In this document: piece by piece, positions 40,592-48,050 of the stretch
Layout of the letters: every line of letters starts with the position of its first letter
Position numbering within the stretch: position 1 is the stretch's first letter
Origin: Halalkalicoccus subterraneus
GTDB taxonomy: Archaea; Halobacteriota; Halobacteria; Halobacteriales; Halalkalicoccaceae
Reading direction: 5' to 3'
Assembly (NCBI RefSeq): GCF_003697815.1
Contig: NZ_RDQG01000023.1
Coordinates: 1 to 59,666, forward strand
Length of the DNA: 59,666 bases
The notes under the pieces: generated by a model
Seen by the model: the letters and a program-made list of their open reading frames with translations, nothing else
What the model was told of the DNA's origin: nothing
Database searches by the model: none
Made by a program: the position numbers and the translations under genes

Positions 40592-41398
40592 ATGAAACGG
40601 ACCCGGAGCCTCCTCGTCCTCTGTGTGGGGCTTTTTCTGTTCGCCGTCGAGCCGGTCGCGGCACAGAACTCGATCAACGACCAGCTCATCGGCGAGTTGA
40701 ACAACGTCCTCCTGTACGCCGCGATCCCGATCACCCTGCTGGTACAGGCGGTCCTGATCTACGCGGTGTTCAAGTTCCGTAACAACGACGACCCGCGCCC
40801 GACCCAGGAGAACCGCCGACTCGAGATCACCTGGACGGTCGCGACCGCGATCGTCCTCCTGTTCGTCGGACTCGCGTCCTATCAGGTGATGGCGGATCCC
40901 TTCATCACCGCCCAGAACGACGACGTCCCCGGCGAGGACGCCGTCGAGATCGACGTCGTCGCGTACAACTACGGCTGGGACTTCATCTACCAAGATGAAG
41001 GAATCGAATCGACCAGCTCCGCGACGATCCCGACCGACACCGAGATCTACTTCAATGTCGGGGCCAGCGAAGAGCAAAACTCCTACATACACGGGTTTCA
41101 CGTCCCTGACCTCGGGTTGAAACAGGACGCCAACCCGGGCCAATCGAACACGGTGAAGACCGAGGTGTACGAGGAGGGCGAATACCAGGGCTACTGTTCG
41201 AAGTACTGTGGTGTGGGCCACTCGAGCATGTACTTCACCATCGACGCGGTGAGCGAGGACGAGTACCAGCAGTGGGTCCAGGAGCAGCAGTCCTCCGGCG
41301 GTAGCGGCAACGAGAGCGGTGGCAACGAAAGCAGTGGCAACGAGAGCGGCAATGCGAGCGGCGGTAACGAAAGCAGCAACGCTAGCGGCGGTTCATAA
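40592..41398 (+). CDS. coxB: Cytochrome c oxidase subunit II
   Basis: A 268-residue subunit with an N-terminal signal/anchor ending near VAAQN, two membrane helices (about 33-55 and 77-97), and the exported cupredoxin CuA domain. The CuA ligands are present: HGFHVPDLGL and CSKYCGVGHSSMYF (two Cys, His, Met). The electron-entry aromatic motif reads YNYGWDF. The last 35 residues are a Gly/Ser/Asn tail with six N-x-S sequons (four NES and two NAS). It accepts electrons from a blue copper donor such as halocyanin and passes them to CoxA. Confidence 0.92.
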   Translation: MKRTRSLLVLCVGLFLFAVEPVAAQNSINDQLIGELNNVLLYAAIPITLLVQAVLIYAVFKFRNNDDPRPTQENRRLEITWTVATAIVLLFVGLASYQVMADPFITAQNDDVPGEDAVEIDVVAYNYGWDFIYQDEGIESTSSATIPTDTEIYFNVGASEEQNSYIHGFHVPDLGLKQDANPGQSNTVKTEVYEEGEYQGYCSKYCGVGHSSMYFTIDAVSEDEYQQWVQEQQSSGGSGNESGGNESSGNESGNASGGNESSNASGGS

Positions 41399-41521
41399 CG
41401 TTCAAACGCATTTCCTTCTCCGGCCCGCCCGTCCGACGAACGCTCCATTTCTCCGAAACGTGTGTCCGACCCACATGCCGGCTGGGTTACCGTTATCACG
41501 GTTGCTGGCGTATCGACGACC

Positions 41522-41806
41522 ATGCCAGAAGAAGTACTCTTCAAGACCGAACAGTCCCGCTCGCGCGAGGAAATCGCCACCTACCTCCGAGCGGTCGCCG
41601 ACAAGCTCGATGGGAACGGCAGCCTCACTCTCAGCGCCGGCGACGAATCGGTGGATCTCGCGGTCCCCGACCGGCCCACCTTCGAGATCAAAGCCGAGCG
41701 CGAAAGCGAGGGAAACGACTCCGAACTCAGCGTCGAGTTCGAACTCGAATGGGACGAGGGCCAAGAGGGAGAAAGCGGGACGAGCGGCGATCTAACCATC
41801 GAGTGA
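41522..41806 (+). CDS. Amphi-Trp domain protein
   Basis: A 94-residue very acidic protein: MPEEVLFKTEQSRSREEIAT, then GSLTLSAGDESVDLAVPD and LSVEFELEWDEG. This is the amphi-Trp domain, an alternating-strand fold common in haloarchaea with a suspected role in stress or membrane association. A TATA-like GTTATC near 41492 is about 27 bases before the ATG, so the longer reading from 41462 is rejected. It follows coxB on the same strand. Confidence 0.75.
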   Translation: MPEEVLFKTEQSRSREEIATYLRAVADKLDGNGSLTLSAGDESVDLAVPDRPTFEIKAERESEGNDSELSVEFELEWDEGQEGESGTSGDLTIE

Positions 41807-42148
41807 CGTCAGTCGGGCTGCATCGATAGCCGCACGTTGAGCACCTCGCGAGTCCATCGATGGTCGAATATCTCCGGAAGCAACTGTGGGCGTCATCCGT
41901 TTTCATCCGTGAGGCCGTCCCATCTTCGGCATCGGTAAACGGGTGTGTACGCGGCAGGTTCGCTGTCGATCACGTTTCATCGCTGCGTTACGTCCCGTTT
42001 CATCGCTCAACAGCGCGCCTGCGTCGGCCCACGGGTCCCGATGAGGGTTAAGGACCAAGTTCAGTTGGTGTCGACACAAACGATAGCCCCAGCAGTGAGG
42101 GGTGGAATAGGGGACAGAGAAGATCGAGAAGGCGACCGCGCTACCGTC
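41807..42148. other. Gap without a recognisable gene
   Basis: About 342 bases between the amphi-Trp gene and the end of the convergent coxC gene. No frame looks like a gene. The DNA is less GC-biased than its neighbours and has a 12-bp direct repeat CGTTTCATCGCT at 41973-41984 and 41996-42007. It may hold a terminator region or a decayed gene. Confidence 0.5.
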
Positions 42149-43054
42149 TCAGATGACCGCGCCGAGGTAGAGGACGACGACGAGGAAGATCCAGACGACG
42201 TCGACGAAGTGCCAGTACATCGAAACCGTCGAGACGGAGGTGTGACGTTCGGACGAGTACTGCCCGTAAAGCGCCCGAAGGAGGAGGATGCCGATGAGAA
42301 CGGCCCCCATCGAGACGTGCAGCCCGTGCAAACCAGTCAGCCCGTAGAAGGCACTGGCGTACAGCGCCTCTTGGGCTGCGGCCAGCGTGAAGCCCTCGTG
42401 GACGATGAACTCGTAATACTCGTAGCTCTGTCCGATGAGGAAGACCACGCCGAGCATGAAGGTCGCGGCGAGACCGAGGGTGAAGTTGCGGTGGTTGTCC
42501 TTGAGCAACTGGGAGTGCGCCCAGTGGATCGTCCCGCTGCTCAGAACCAGAATCAGCGTGTTCGCGAGGACGATCTCGCTGATGATGGGGATCTCGACCG
42601 AGCCGAGCGTGACGGTGCCGGCGACGAGCGGCCCCGAGATCACCTCGAAGTCCGCGGGGGGCCACGAGACGATACGGATGTGGAAGTAGTAGACGAAGAC
42701 GGCGCCGAAGGTCGCGACCTCCGTACACAAAAAGAGCACCATCCCCCAGCGGAGGCTCGCGTTGCCGTGGTCTTCGGCGTCCCAGAACGCCTTGACGAAC
42801 GCGTGGTACGTCCAACCGTACAGTCCTGCGAGGAACGTGGCGACGCTCACGGCGAAGACGCCGCCGCCGACGATCGGTGCGAGCGCGAGCCCGCCGAGCG
42901 AGAGGATTGTCAGGGCCGCGCCGACGTAGATTCCGGAGGCGCCGATGGCAGTGATGAAGGGCCACCAGCTGGCCTCACCAAAGCCCTTCGGCCAGTCTTC
43001 GACGGCCGGGAGGTGGTGGCCGTGGTCGTCGCCTGAGTCTTCGGAGACGGTCAT
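42149..43054 (-). CDS. coxC: Cytochrome c oxidase subunit III
   Basis: A 301-residue membrane protein with seven predicted helices. The N-terminal head is rich in Asp and His (MTVSEDSGDDHGHHLP). The family features are GMVLFLCTEVATFGAVF (conserved Glu in a helix), the HWAHSQL region, FYGLTGLHGLHV and a final YWHFVDVVWIFLVV. CoxIII stabilises the core and shapes oxygen or proton entry. The start at 43054 excludes an Arg-rich false extension to 43183. It is divergent from a small zinc-finger gene. Confidence 0.92.
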   Translation of the reverse strand: MTVSEDSGDDHGHHLPAVEDWPKGFGEASWWPFITAIGASGIYVGAALTILSLGGLALAPIVGGGVFAVSVATFLAGLYGWTYHAFVKAFWDAEDHGNASLRWGMVLFLCTEVATFGAVFVYYFHIRIVSWPPADFEVISGPLVAGTVTLGSVEIPIISEIVLANTLILVLSSGTIHWAHSQLLKDNHRNFTLGLAATFMLGVVFLIGQSYEYYEFIVHEGFTLAAAQEALYASAFYGLTGLHGLHVSMGAVLIGILLLRALYGQYSSERHTSVSTVSMYWHFVDVVWIFLVVVLYLGAVI

Positions 43055-43142
43055 GGAATCGCCTTTCGCGTCGATTACCAAAAAGCCTCCCAACCGCCGC
43101 CGCCTCCGGAAGCTACAACAGACCGTCCTCCCTATCGGCGGT

Positions 43143-43400
43143 ATGGTCGAGTACGCCCTCGACGGCGACGAGACGGTCCACACCTGTCCGCACTGCGAGC
43201 GCCCGTTCGCACGCGCGGAGTACGTGACGCTCCACGCCGGTCTCGACCACCCCGGAACGCTCTCGGAGGAGGATCGCGAGCGATTCGCAGCGGCCTACCG
43301 CAGCGAAACCGCCGGAATCAGACGATTTCGATTAAAGGCGATCGGGACCCTGATCGGTCTGTATTTCACCTTCCTGTTCGTCTACCTCGTGGTCGCCTAG
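43143..43400 (+). CDS. Small zinc-finger membrane protein
   Basis: An 85-residue protein with an N-terminal C2H2-like finger (HTCPHCERPFARAEYVTLHA, with a second His in LDHPG) and a C-terminal hydrophobic helix (about residues 65-85). The combination of a metal site and an anchor beside the oxidase genes suggests a role in assembly or copper handling, but this is inference. It starts a plus-strand series of three small genes before coxA. Confidence 0.7.
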   Translation: MVEYALDGDETVHTCPHCERPFARAEYVTLHAGLDHPGTLSEEDRERFAAAYRSETAGIRRFRLKAIGTLIGLYFTFLFVYLVVA

Positions 43401-43438
43401 TTCGATGGGTTTTCGGTTGGTTGTTCCCTATGGTGGGT

Positions 43439-43822
43439 ATGGAAGAACAGACGGGGCTGAGTGATCAGTACCGAAAGGCCAGCCCGTGGCCGCTGTTTAT
43501 CGCACTGGGGCTCGCGGTCGCGGAGGTGGGCGTCATCTTCGATCTCGTTCCGATCGCGGTCGGCGGGATCCTGTTGCTCGTCGGCAGCCTCGGCGGGGTC
43601 ATGAGCGAATCCGGTTACACGGCGACGCCGTGGCGATTCATCGGCGCTCTGGGTGGCGTCTTCGTGATCGTCGGAATCGCCCTGACCGTGCTGTACCCGC
43701 TGGGTGGCGGCGGCGCCCTGAACATCGGCTTCCGTGGCGTGGCATTCGGCGTCGCAGGCTTCCTGTGTATTGTCGGGGCCCTTGGCGGCCGCTTTGTCGT
43801 CGAAGATCGATCCTCGGTGTGA
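43439..43822 (+). CDS. Small four-helix membrane protein of the cox cluster
   Basis: A 127-residue protein with about four hydrophobic helices and a short acidic start (MEEQTGLSDQYRKASPWPL). It includes Gly-rich helix packing such as GGILLLVGSLGGVMS. I know it only as a conserved neighbour of haloarchaeal cox genes with no established function. ATG 43430 in the same frame is a possible earlier start. It lies 38 bases after the zinc-finger gene. Confidence 0.62.
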   Translation: MEEQTGLSDQYRKASPWPLFIALGLAVAEVGVIFDLVPIAVGGILLLVGSLGGVMSESGYTATPWRFIGALGGVFVIVGIALTVLYPLGGGGALNIGFRGVAFGVAGFLCIVGALGGRFVVEDRSSV

Positions 43823-43867
43823 GGACGGAACCACTAGCTATTTGATTGCCGACCGGGTACGTCGGGT

Positions 43868-44095
43868 ATGAGCAGACTGCTCGACGACCGCGTCTTCAAC
43901 AAGGAGACGCTGCTCGATTCGACGGTGAACCTGGTCCCGTTCGGTATCCTGGCGTTCTTTCTCGTCCTGTTCATCGTCGCAACGCCCGACGGCTGGAAGG
44001 ACGGGTCGCTGATGAGCATCTACATGCTGACGCTGGTTATCAGCATGAGCTGGGGGCTGCTTCACCTGACGTACGCGACCGCAAAACGGATCTGA
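43868..44095 (+). CDS. DUF6684-type small membrane protein
   Basis: A 75-residue protein with two helices (about residues 21-41 and 48-70). It starts MSRLLDDRVFNKETLLDSTV and has the PFGILAFFLVLF core that I associate with DUF6684, seen next to haloarchaeal oxidase genes. It may act as a small oxidase subunit. CTATTTGA at 43837-43844 is a fitting TATA box. CoxA follows 73 bases later. Confidence 0.72.
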   Translation: MSRLLDDRVFNKETLLDSTVNLVPFGILAFFLVLFIVATPDGWKDGSLMSIYMLTLVISMSWGLLHLTYATAKRI

Positions 44096-44168
44096 CAGGT
44101 CACCGGCGGACGGTTTTCACGCCGGCGGAACCTAACGTTTCATTACGCTCCGATACTGAGGACCGACC

Positions 44169-45932
44169 ATGCAGATAGACGGACAGATAGCTTTGACCGT
44201 CCTGATGGGGTTCCTTCTGCTGATCGTCGCAGGGTGGATCGCCCGCATCGAGGACTGGCGTTCATACACGCCGCTCGCCAGTGGGGGTGGGCGCGCGGTC
44301 GACGATACCGCATACGAAACACAGGAGAAACCGGGGGGAATCGTCCGTTGGCTGACGACGGTCGACCACAAGGACATCGGCATCCTCTACGGTGCGTTCG
44401 GGCTCTTCGCGCTCGCGTGGGGCGGCGTCTCGGTGACGCTGATGCGGACCGAGCTGTTCACGCCCAACTCGACGTTCCTCGACCCGACGACGTACAACGC
44501 GTTGATGACGAGCCACGGCATCACCATGCTGTTCCTGTTCGGGACGCCGATGATCGCCGCCTTCGCGAACTACTTCATCCCGCTTCTGATCGGGGCCGAC
44601 GACATGGCGTTTCCGCGAATCAACGCGATCGCCTTCTGGTTGCTGCCGATCGCGGGGAGCCTGATCTGGATTCCTTTCCTCTTGATGGCGTTCGGCGTCG
44701 AGCCGGCACAGACGGGCTGGACCATGTACCCGCCGCTCTCGGTCGACCAGAGTGCCCTTGGAGTTGATTTCCTGTTGCTCGGGCTGCACCTCTCGGGGAT
44801 CAGCGCCACTCTCGGTGCGATCAACTTCATCGCGACGATCTTCACCGAGCGCGGACCCGACGTCGGCTGGGAACGGCTCGACATCTTCTCGTGGACGATG
44901 CTCACCCAGTCGGGGCTGATCCTGTTTGCGTTCCCGCTTCTGGGGAGCGTCCTGATCATGCTGCTGCTGGATCGGAACCTCGGGACGACGTTCTTCACCA
45001 CCGATGGCGGGGGGTTCATCCTCTATCAGCACTTGTTTTGGTTCTTCGGTCATCCCGAGGTCTACATCCTCGTGTTGCCGCCGATGGGACTCGTGAGTCT
45101 GATCCTGCCGCGATTCGCCGGGCGTAAACTGTTCGGCTTCAAGTTCGTCGTCTACTCGACGCTCGCGATCGGGGTCCTCTCCTTCGGCGTCTGGGCCCAC
45201 CACATGTTCACGACGGGTATCGATCCGCGGATCCGCGCGGCGTTCATGGCGGTGTCGCTCGCGATCGCGGTACCAAGCGCGGTGAAGGTCTTTAACTGGG
45301 TCACGACGCTGTGGGCCGGACGCATCCGACTGACGGTGCCGATGCTGTTCTGTATCGGCTTCGTCTCGAACTTCATCATCGGCGGCGTAACGGGCGTGTT
45401 TCTCGCCTCGATTCCCGTCGATCAGGTGCTCCACGCGACGTACTACGTCGTCGGGCACTTCCATTACATCGTGATGGGCGCGATCGGGTTCGCGCTCCTG
45501 GGTTCGGTCTACTACTGGTTCCCGCTCGTCACCGGGCGGATGTACCAGCGCAAACTCGGTCTGGTCCACTTCTGGCTCAGCTTCATCGGGACGAACGTGA
45601 CGTTCTTCGCGATGATCCTGCTCGGGTACGGCGGCATGCCACGCCGATACGCCGAGTACCTGCCCACCTACATGACGCTCCATCAGGTGACGACCATCGG
45701 GGCGTTCCTCATCTTCCTCGGTGGACTGGTGTTCGTCTGGAACGTCGTCCAGTCGTGGCTCGAAGGACCGCGCGTCGAGGACGGCGATCCGTGGAACCTC
45801 AAGGAGGACGGACTCACGACAAACGAGTGGACGTGGTTCGAGGACAAGATCGAGACGCGGCTCGCGACCGACGGTAGCGGCGAGACGGACGACCAGACGA
45901 TGGCCGACGGCGGCGAGCAGATGGAAGACTGA
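44169..45932 (+). CDS. coxA: Cytochrome c oxidase subunit I
   Basis: A 587-residue heme-copper oxidase catalytic subunit. Metal and heme ligands are present: His in SHGITMLFLF (low-spin heme), HPEVYILVLPP (CuB His, cross-linked Tyr and the D-channel Glu, so A1-type), HHMF (CuB His pair) and VVGHFHYIV (both hemes). It has about 12 core helices plus an extra N-terminal helix and a soluble acidic tail of about 60 residues. It reduces oxygen to water and pumps protons. Confidence 0.95.
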   Translation: MQIDGQIALTVLMGFLLLIVAGWIARIEDWRSYTPLASGGGRAVDDTAYETQEKPGGIVRWLTTVDHKDIGILYGAFGLFALAWGGVSVTLMRTELFTPNSTFLDPTTYNALMTSHGITMLFLFGTPMIAAFANYFIPLLIGADDMAFPRINAIAFWLLPIAGSLIWIPFLLMAFGVEPAQTGWTMYPPLSVDQSALGVDFLLLGLHLSGISATLGAINFIATIFTERGPDVGWERLDIFSWTMLTQSGLILFAFPLLGSVLIMLLLDRNLGTTFFTTDGGGFILYQHLFWFFGHPEVYILVLPPMGLVSLILPRFAGRKLFGFKFVVYSTLAIGVLSFGVWAHHMFTTGIDPRIRAAFMAVSLAIAVPSAVKVFNWVTTLWAGRIRLTVPMLFCIGFVSNFIIGGVTGVFLASIPVDQVLHATYYVVGHFHYIVMGAIGFALLGSVYYWFPLVTGRMYQRKLGLVHFWLSFIGTNVTFFAMILLGYGGMPRRYAEYLPTYMTLHQVTTIGAFLIFLGGLVFVWNVVQSWLEGPRVEDGDPWNLKEDGLTTNEWTWFEDKIETRLATDGSGETDDQTMADGGEQMED

Positions 45933-45944
45933 GAAAGCGAGTGT

Positions 45945-46049
45945 CTAGCCCGTCGCGACGATAAAGAACGCGGTCACCGCCATCAGAACCGCAATACCAC
46001 CGAGAACGAGCGCAAGCAGTTCCTTTTCGGTCAGCTCTCTGTCGAGCAT
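45945..46049 (-). CDS. 34-residue single-helix membrane microprotein
   Basis: A complete tiny reading frame on the minus strand from ATG (46047-46049) to TAG (45945-45947). It has a charged head (MLDRELTEKELLALVLGG) and one strongly hydrophobic helix ending in FFIVATG. Its layout, an acidic/basic head followed by one helix, is that of small oxidase accessory subunits, and it sits 12 bases past the coxA stop, convergent with it. The clean hydrophobic pattern in one frame is the reason I call it a gene. Confidence 0.5.
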   Translation of the reverse strand: MLDRELTEKELLALVLGGIAVLMAVTAFFIVATG

Positions 46050-46107
46050 ATTCGAGGTCGGGCCGCCGGAGGGAAAGCCTCATCGTTTCGCCGGACGAAC
46101 CGCCCGT

Positions 46108-46371
46108 GTGAACGAATCTGCCGCCACCACGACGCGGAGCGTGTCGGGTCAACAGCTCGTCATCGGGCTCTACGTCGGACTGGTCGCCTTCGCCGGATGC
46201 ATGGGATTCATCCTCGGCGCAATAGTCGAAGACCTGCGATCAGTCGCGATCCTCGGCCTGATTTCGGTGCCGCCGACGCCGGCGGGAATGGCCCTCTACG
46301 GTTCGGTGACGATCGCCGCCCTTCTCGGCGTGTTGCTGCTCGCGGTCCGATATGTCGCACCCGAGCGCTAA
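46108..46371 (+). CDS. Small two-helix membrane protein
   Basis: An 87-residue protein starting at a GTG, with a polar head (NESAATTTRSVSGQQ) and two helices: about 17-40 (LVIGLYVGLVAFAGCMGFIL) and 60-83. A PPTPAGMALYGS turn lies between them. It resembles a small haloarchaeal family found beside terminal oxidase genes and of unknown function. It is divergent from the microprotein gene and convergent with the acyl-CoA synthetase gene. Confidence 0.62.
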   Translation: MNESAATTTRSVSGQQLVIGLYVGLVAFAGCMGFILGAIVEDLRSVAILGLISVPPTPAGMALYGSVTIAALLGVLLLAVRYVAPER

Positions 46372-46383
46372 TCTCGACGACGA

Positions 46384-47991
46384 TCACCCCTCGCCGACCA
46401 TCCGCTCTTCCTCGTCCCACTCGCGCTGGCGGAGCTCGAACTTCTGGATCTTGCCGGTCGCCGTCGTCGGAAGCTCGGAGACGAACTCGATCTCGTGGAT
46501 GACCTTGTAGCCGGCGAGGCGCTCGTGGGTGAACTCGGTGATCGCCTCGGCACTCACGCCGGGTTCGTCGGGATCGCCGTTGGCGGGCACGACGAACGCC
46601 TTCGGGGTTTCGCCCCACTTCTCACTGGGTGCGGGGATCACCGCGGCGTCGGCCACGGCGGGATGCTCAAACAGGGTGTCCTCGAGTTCGATGCTCGAGA
46701 TGTTCTCGCCGCCCGAGATGATGATGTCCTTCTTTCGATCCTGGATCGAGATCATGCCGTGTTCGTCGATCACGGCCAGATCGCCGGTGTGGTAGTAGCC
46801 CTCGATCCGGTCGGAGAAGGCCTCCTCGGTAGCCTCGGGCTTCTCCCAGTAGCCGTCCATCACCTGGTTGCCGCGGACGACGATCTCGCCGATGGTGGCG
46901 TCGTCGCGGGGCACGTCCTCGCCGTCCTCGTCGACGATCCGCACGTCCGTACCGAGGTAACCGAGCCCCTGGCGCTTCTTGATCGCGAACCGGTCGGCCC
47001 CCTCCGGCAGGAGCCGTCTCGCGTCTGAGGTCGTGATCAGCGGGCCGGTCTCGGTCGCACCGTAGACGTGCTTGAGATACCAGCCGAACTCGTCCTCGAT
47101 CGCCCTGATAGTCGCTTCCGGTGGCGCGGCACCGGCGGTCGCCGCCCGCACGGGGTTCGCTCCCTGAGTCCCCTCGCCGGTCTCCTCGTAGCGCTCGATC
47201 AGCATGTTCAACACGGTCGGCGCAGCGCAGAGATAGGAGACGTCCTCGCTTCTGATGGTTTCGAGGATCCACTCGGCGTCGACTCCACGGGTACAGACGT
47301 GCGTCGCGCCCATGCCGGTGATCGCGTAGATGTGGCCCCAGCCGTTGACGTGGAACATCGGTAACGTCCAGAGGTAGACGTCGTCGTCGCGGATCTCCTG
47401 GTGGACGCTGATGAGATAGGCGTGGAGCGTCTCGGTCCTGTGGGTGCGACAGACCCCCTTCGGGTCGCCCGTCGTCCCCGAGGTGTAGTTGATGGTGATG
47501 ACCTCGTCCTCGCTCATCTCGGGGCGGTCGTACTCGCCGTCCCGATCGATCAGTTCCTCGAAGTCCTCCCATTCCCCGTCGGTGGCGCCCGCATCGTTCG
47601 AGATGTAGAGTTCCGTGGGGACCGATCCTCGAACCGGTTCGATCTTTTCGGCGTGTTCGTGGTCCGCGATGATCGCCGTCACGCCCGCGTCGTTGAGGAT
47701 GTACTCGAAGTCGTCCGGGACGAGCCGGTAGTTCAGCGGCGTGTGGATCGCGCCCAGTTGCATGATCGCGTAGGCGGCTTCGAGATGGTAGTGGGTGTTC
47801 GGATCCAACACCGCCACCCGATCCCCCTTTTCGATCCCCCGCTCCTGCAACGCCGCCGAGAGTCGGTCCACGCGCTCGCCGAGTTCGTCGTACGTAAAGC
47901 GCTCGCCCGTCGTCGCCACCACGGCCTCCTGATCACCGTAGTGGGTGCGCGCGCGGTCGAGAAAGTCAGTCGTCAGCAGTGGCTTGTGCAT
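46384..47991 (-). CDS. Acyl-CoA synthetase (AMP-forming)
   Basis: A 535-residue ANL-family ligase. The ATP/AMP motif INYTSGTTGDPKGVCRTH (about 174-191), the YGATETGP motif, GYYHTGDLAVIDEHG and the C-terminal lysine segment TATGKIQKFELR are all present. It activates a fatty or branched acid to its CoA ester via an acyl-adenylate. It lies 59 bases after the methylmalonyl-CoA mutase gene on the same strand. A small inverted repeat ATCAC/GTGAT lies in that spacer near the likely promoter. I start at 47991. Confidence 0.92.
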   Translation of the reverse strand: MHKPLLTTDFLDRARTHYGDQEAVVATTGERFTYDELGERVDRLSAALQERGIEKGDRVAVLDPNTHYHLEAAYAIMQLGAIHTPLNYRLVPDDFEYILNDAGVTAIIADHEHAEKIEPVRGSVPTELYISNDAGATDGEWEDFEELIDRDGEYDRPEMSEDEVITINYTSGTTGDPKGVCRTHRTETLHAYLISVHQEIRDDDVYLWTLPMFHVNGWGHIYAITGMGATHVCTRGVDAEWILETIRSEDVSYLCAAPTVLNMLIERYEETGEGTQGANPVRAATAGAAPPEATIRAIEDEFGWYLKHVYGATETGPLITTSDARRLLPEGADRFAIKKRQGLGYLGTDVRIVDEDGEDVPRDDATIGEIVVRGNQVMDGYWEKPEATEEAFSDRIEGYYHTGDLAVIDEHGMISIQDRKKDIIISGGENISSIELEDTLFEHPAVADAAVIPAPSEKWGETPKAFVVPANGDPDEPGVSAEAITEFTHERLAGYKVIHEIEFVSELPTTATGKIQKFELRQREWDEEERMVGEG

Positions 47992-48007
47992 ACCTCGCCT
48001 AACGATT

Positions 48008-48022
48008 ATCACAAATAGTGAT
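48008..48022. promoter_or_regulatory. Inverted repeat before the acyl-CoA synthetase gene
   Basis: ATCAC-AAATA-GTGAT, in an AT-rich spacer between the mutase stop and the synthetase start, 17 to 31 bases upstream of the ATG. It overlaps the position expected for the TATA box and could be an operator. Confidence 0.4.
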
Positions 48023-48050
48023 ATACGTTTTCGTCGGCGTTCGAGAGCAG

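Noticed and set aside
40493-41221. Long N-terminal extension of CtaB
   Set aside because: It is antisense to coxB; the GTG at 40492 has its own TATA box and the family begins there.
41290-41398. Tandem DNA repeat in the coxB tail
   Set aside because: The repetition is at protein level (Gly/Asn/Glu/Ser codons) and irregular in DNA, so I report it as a low-complexity tail.
44262-45683. 473-codon minus-strand ORF opposite coxA
   Set aside because: CoxA is unmistakable; the opposite frame is charged and repetitive, an effect of codon bias.
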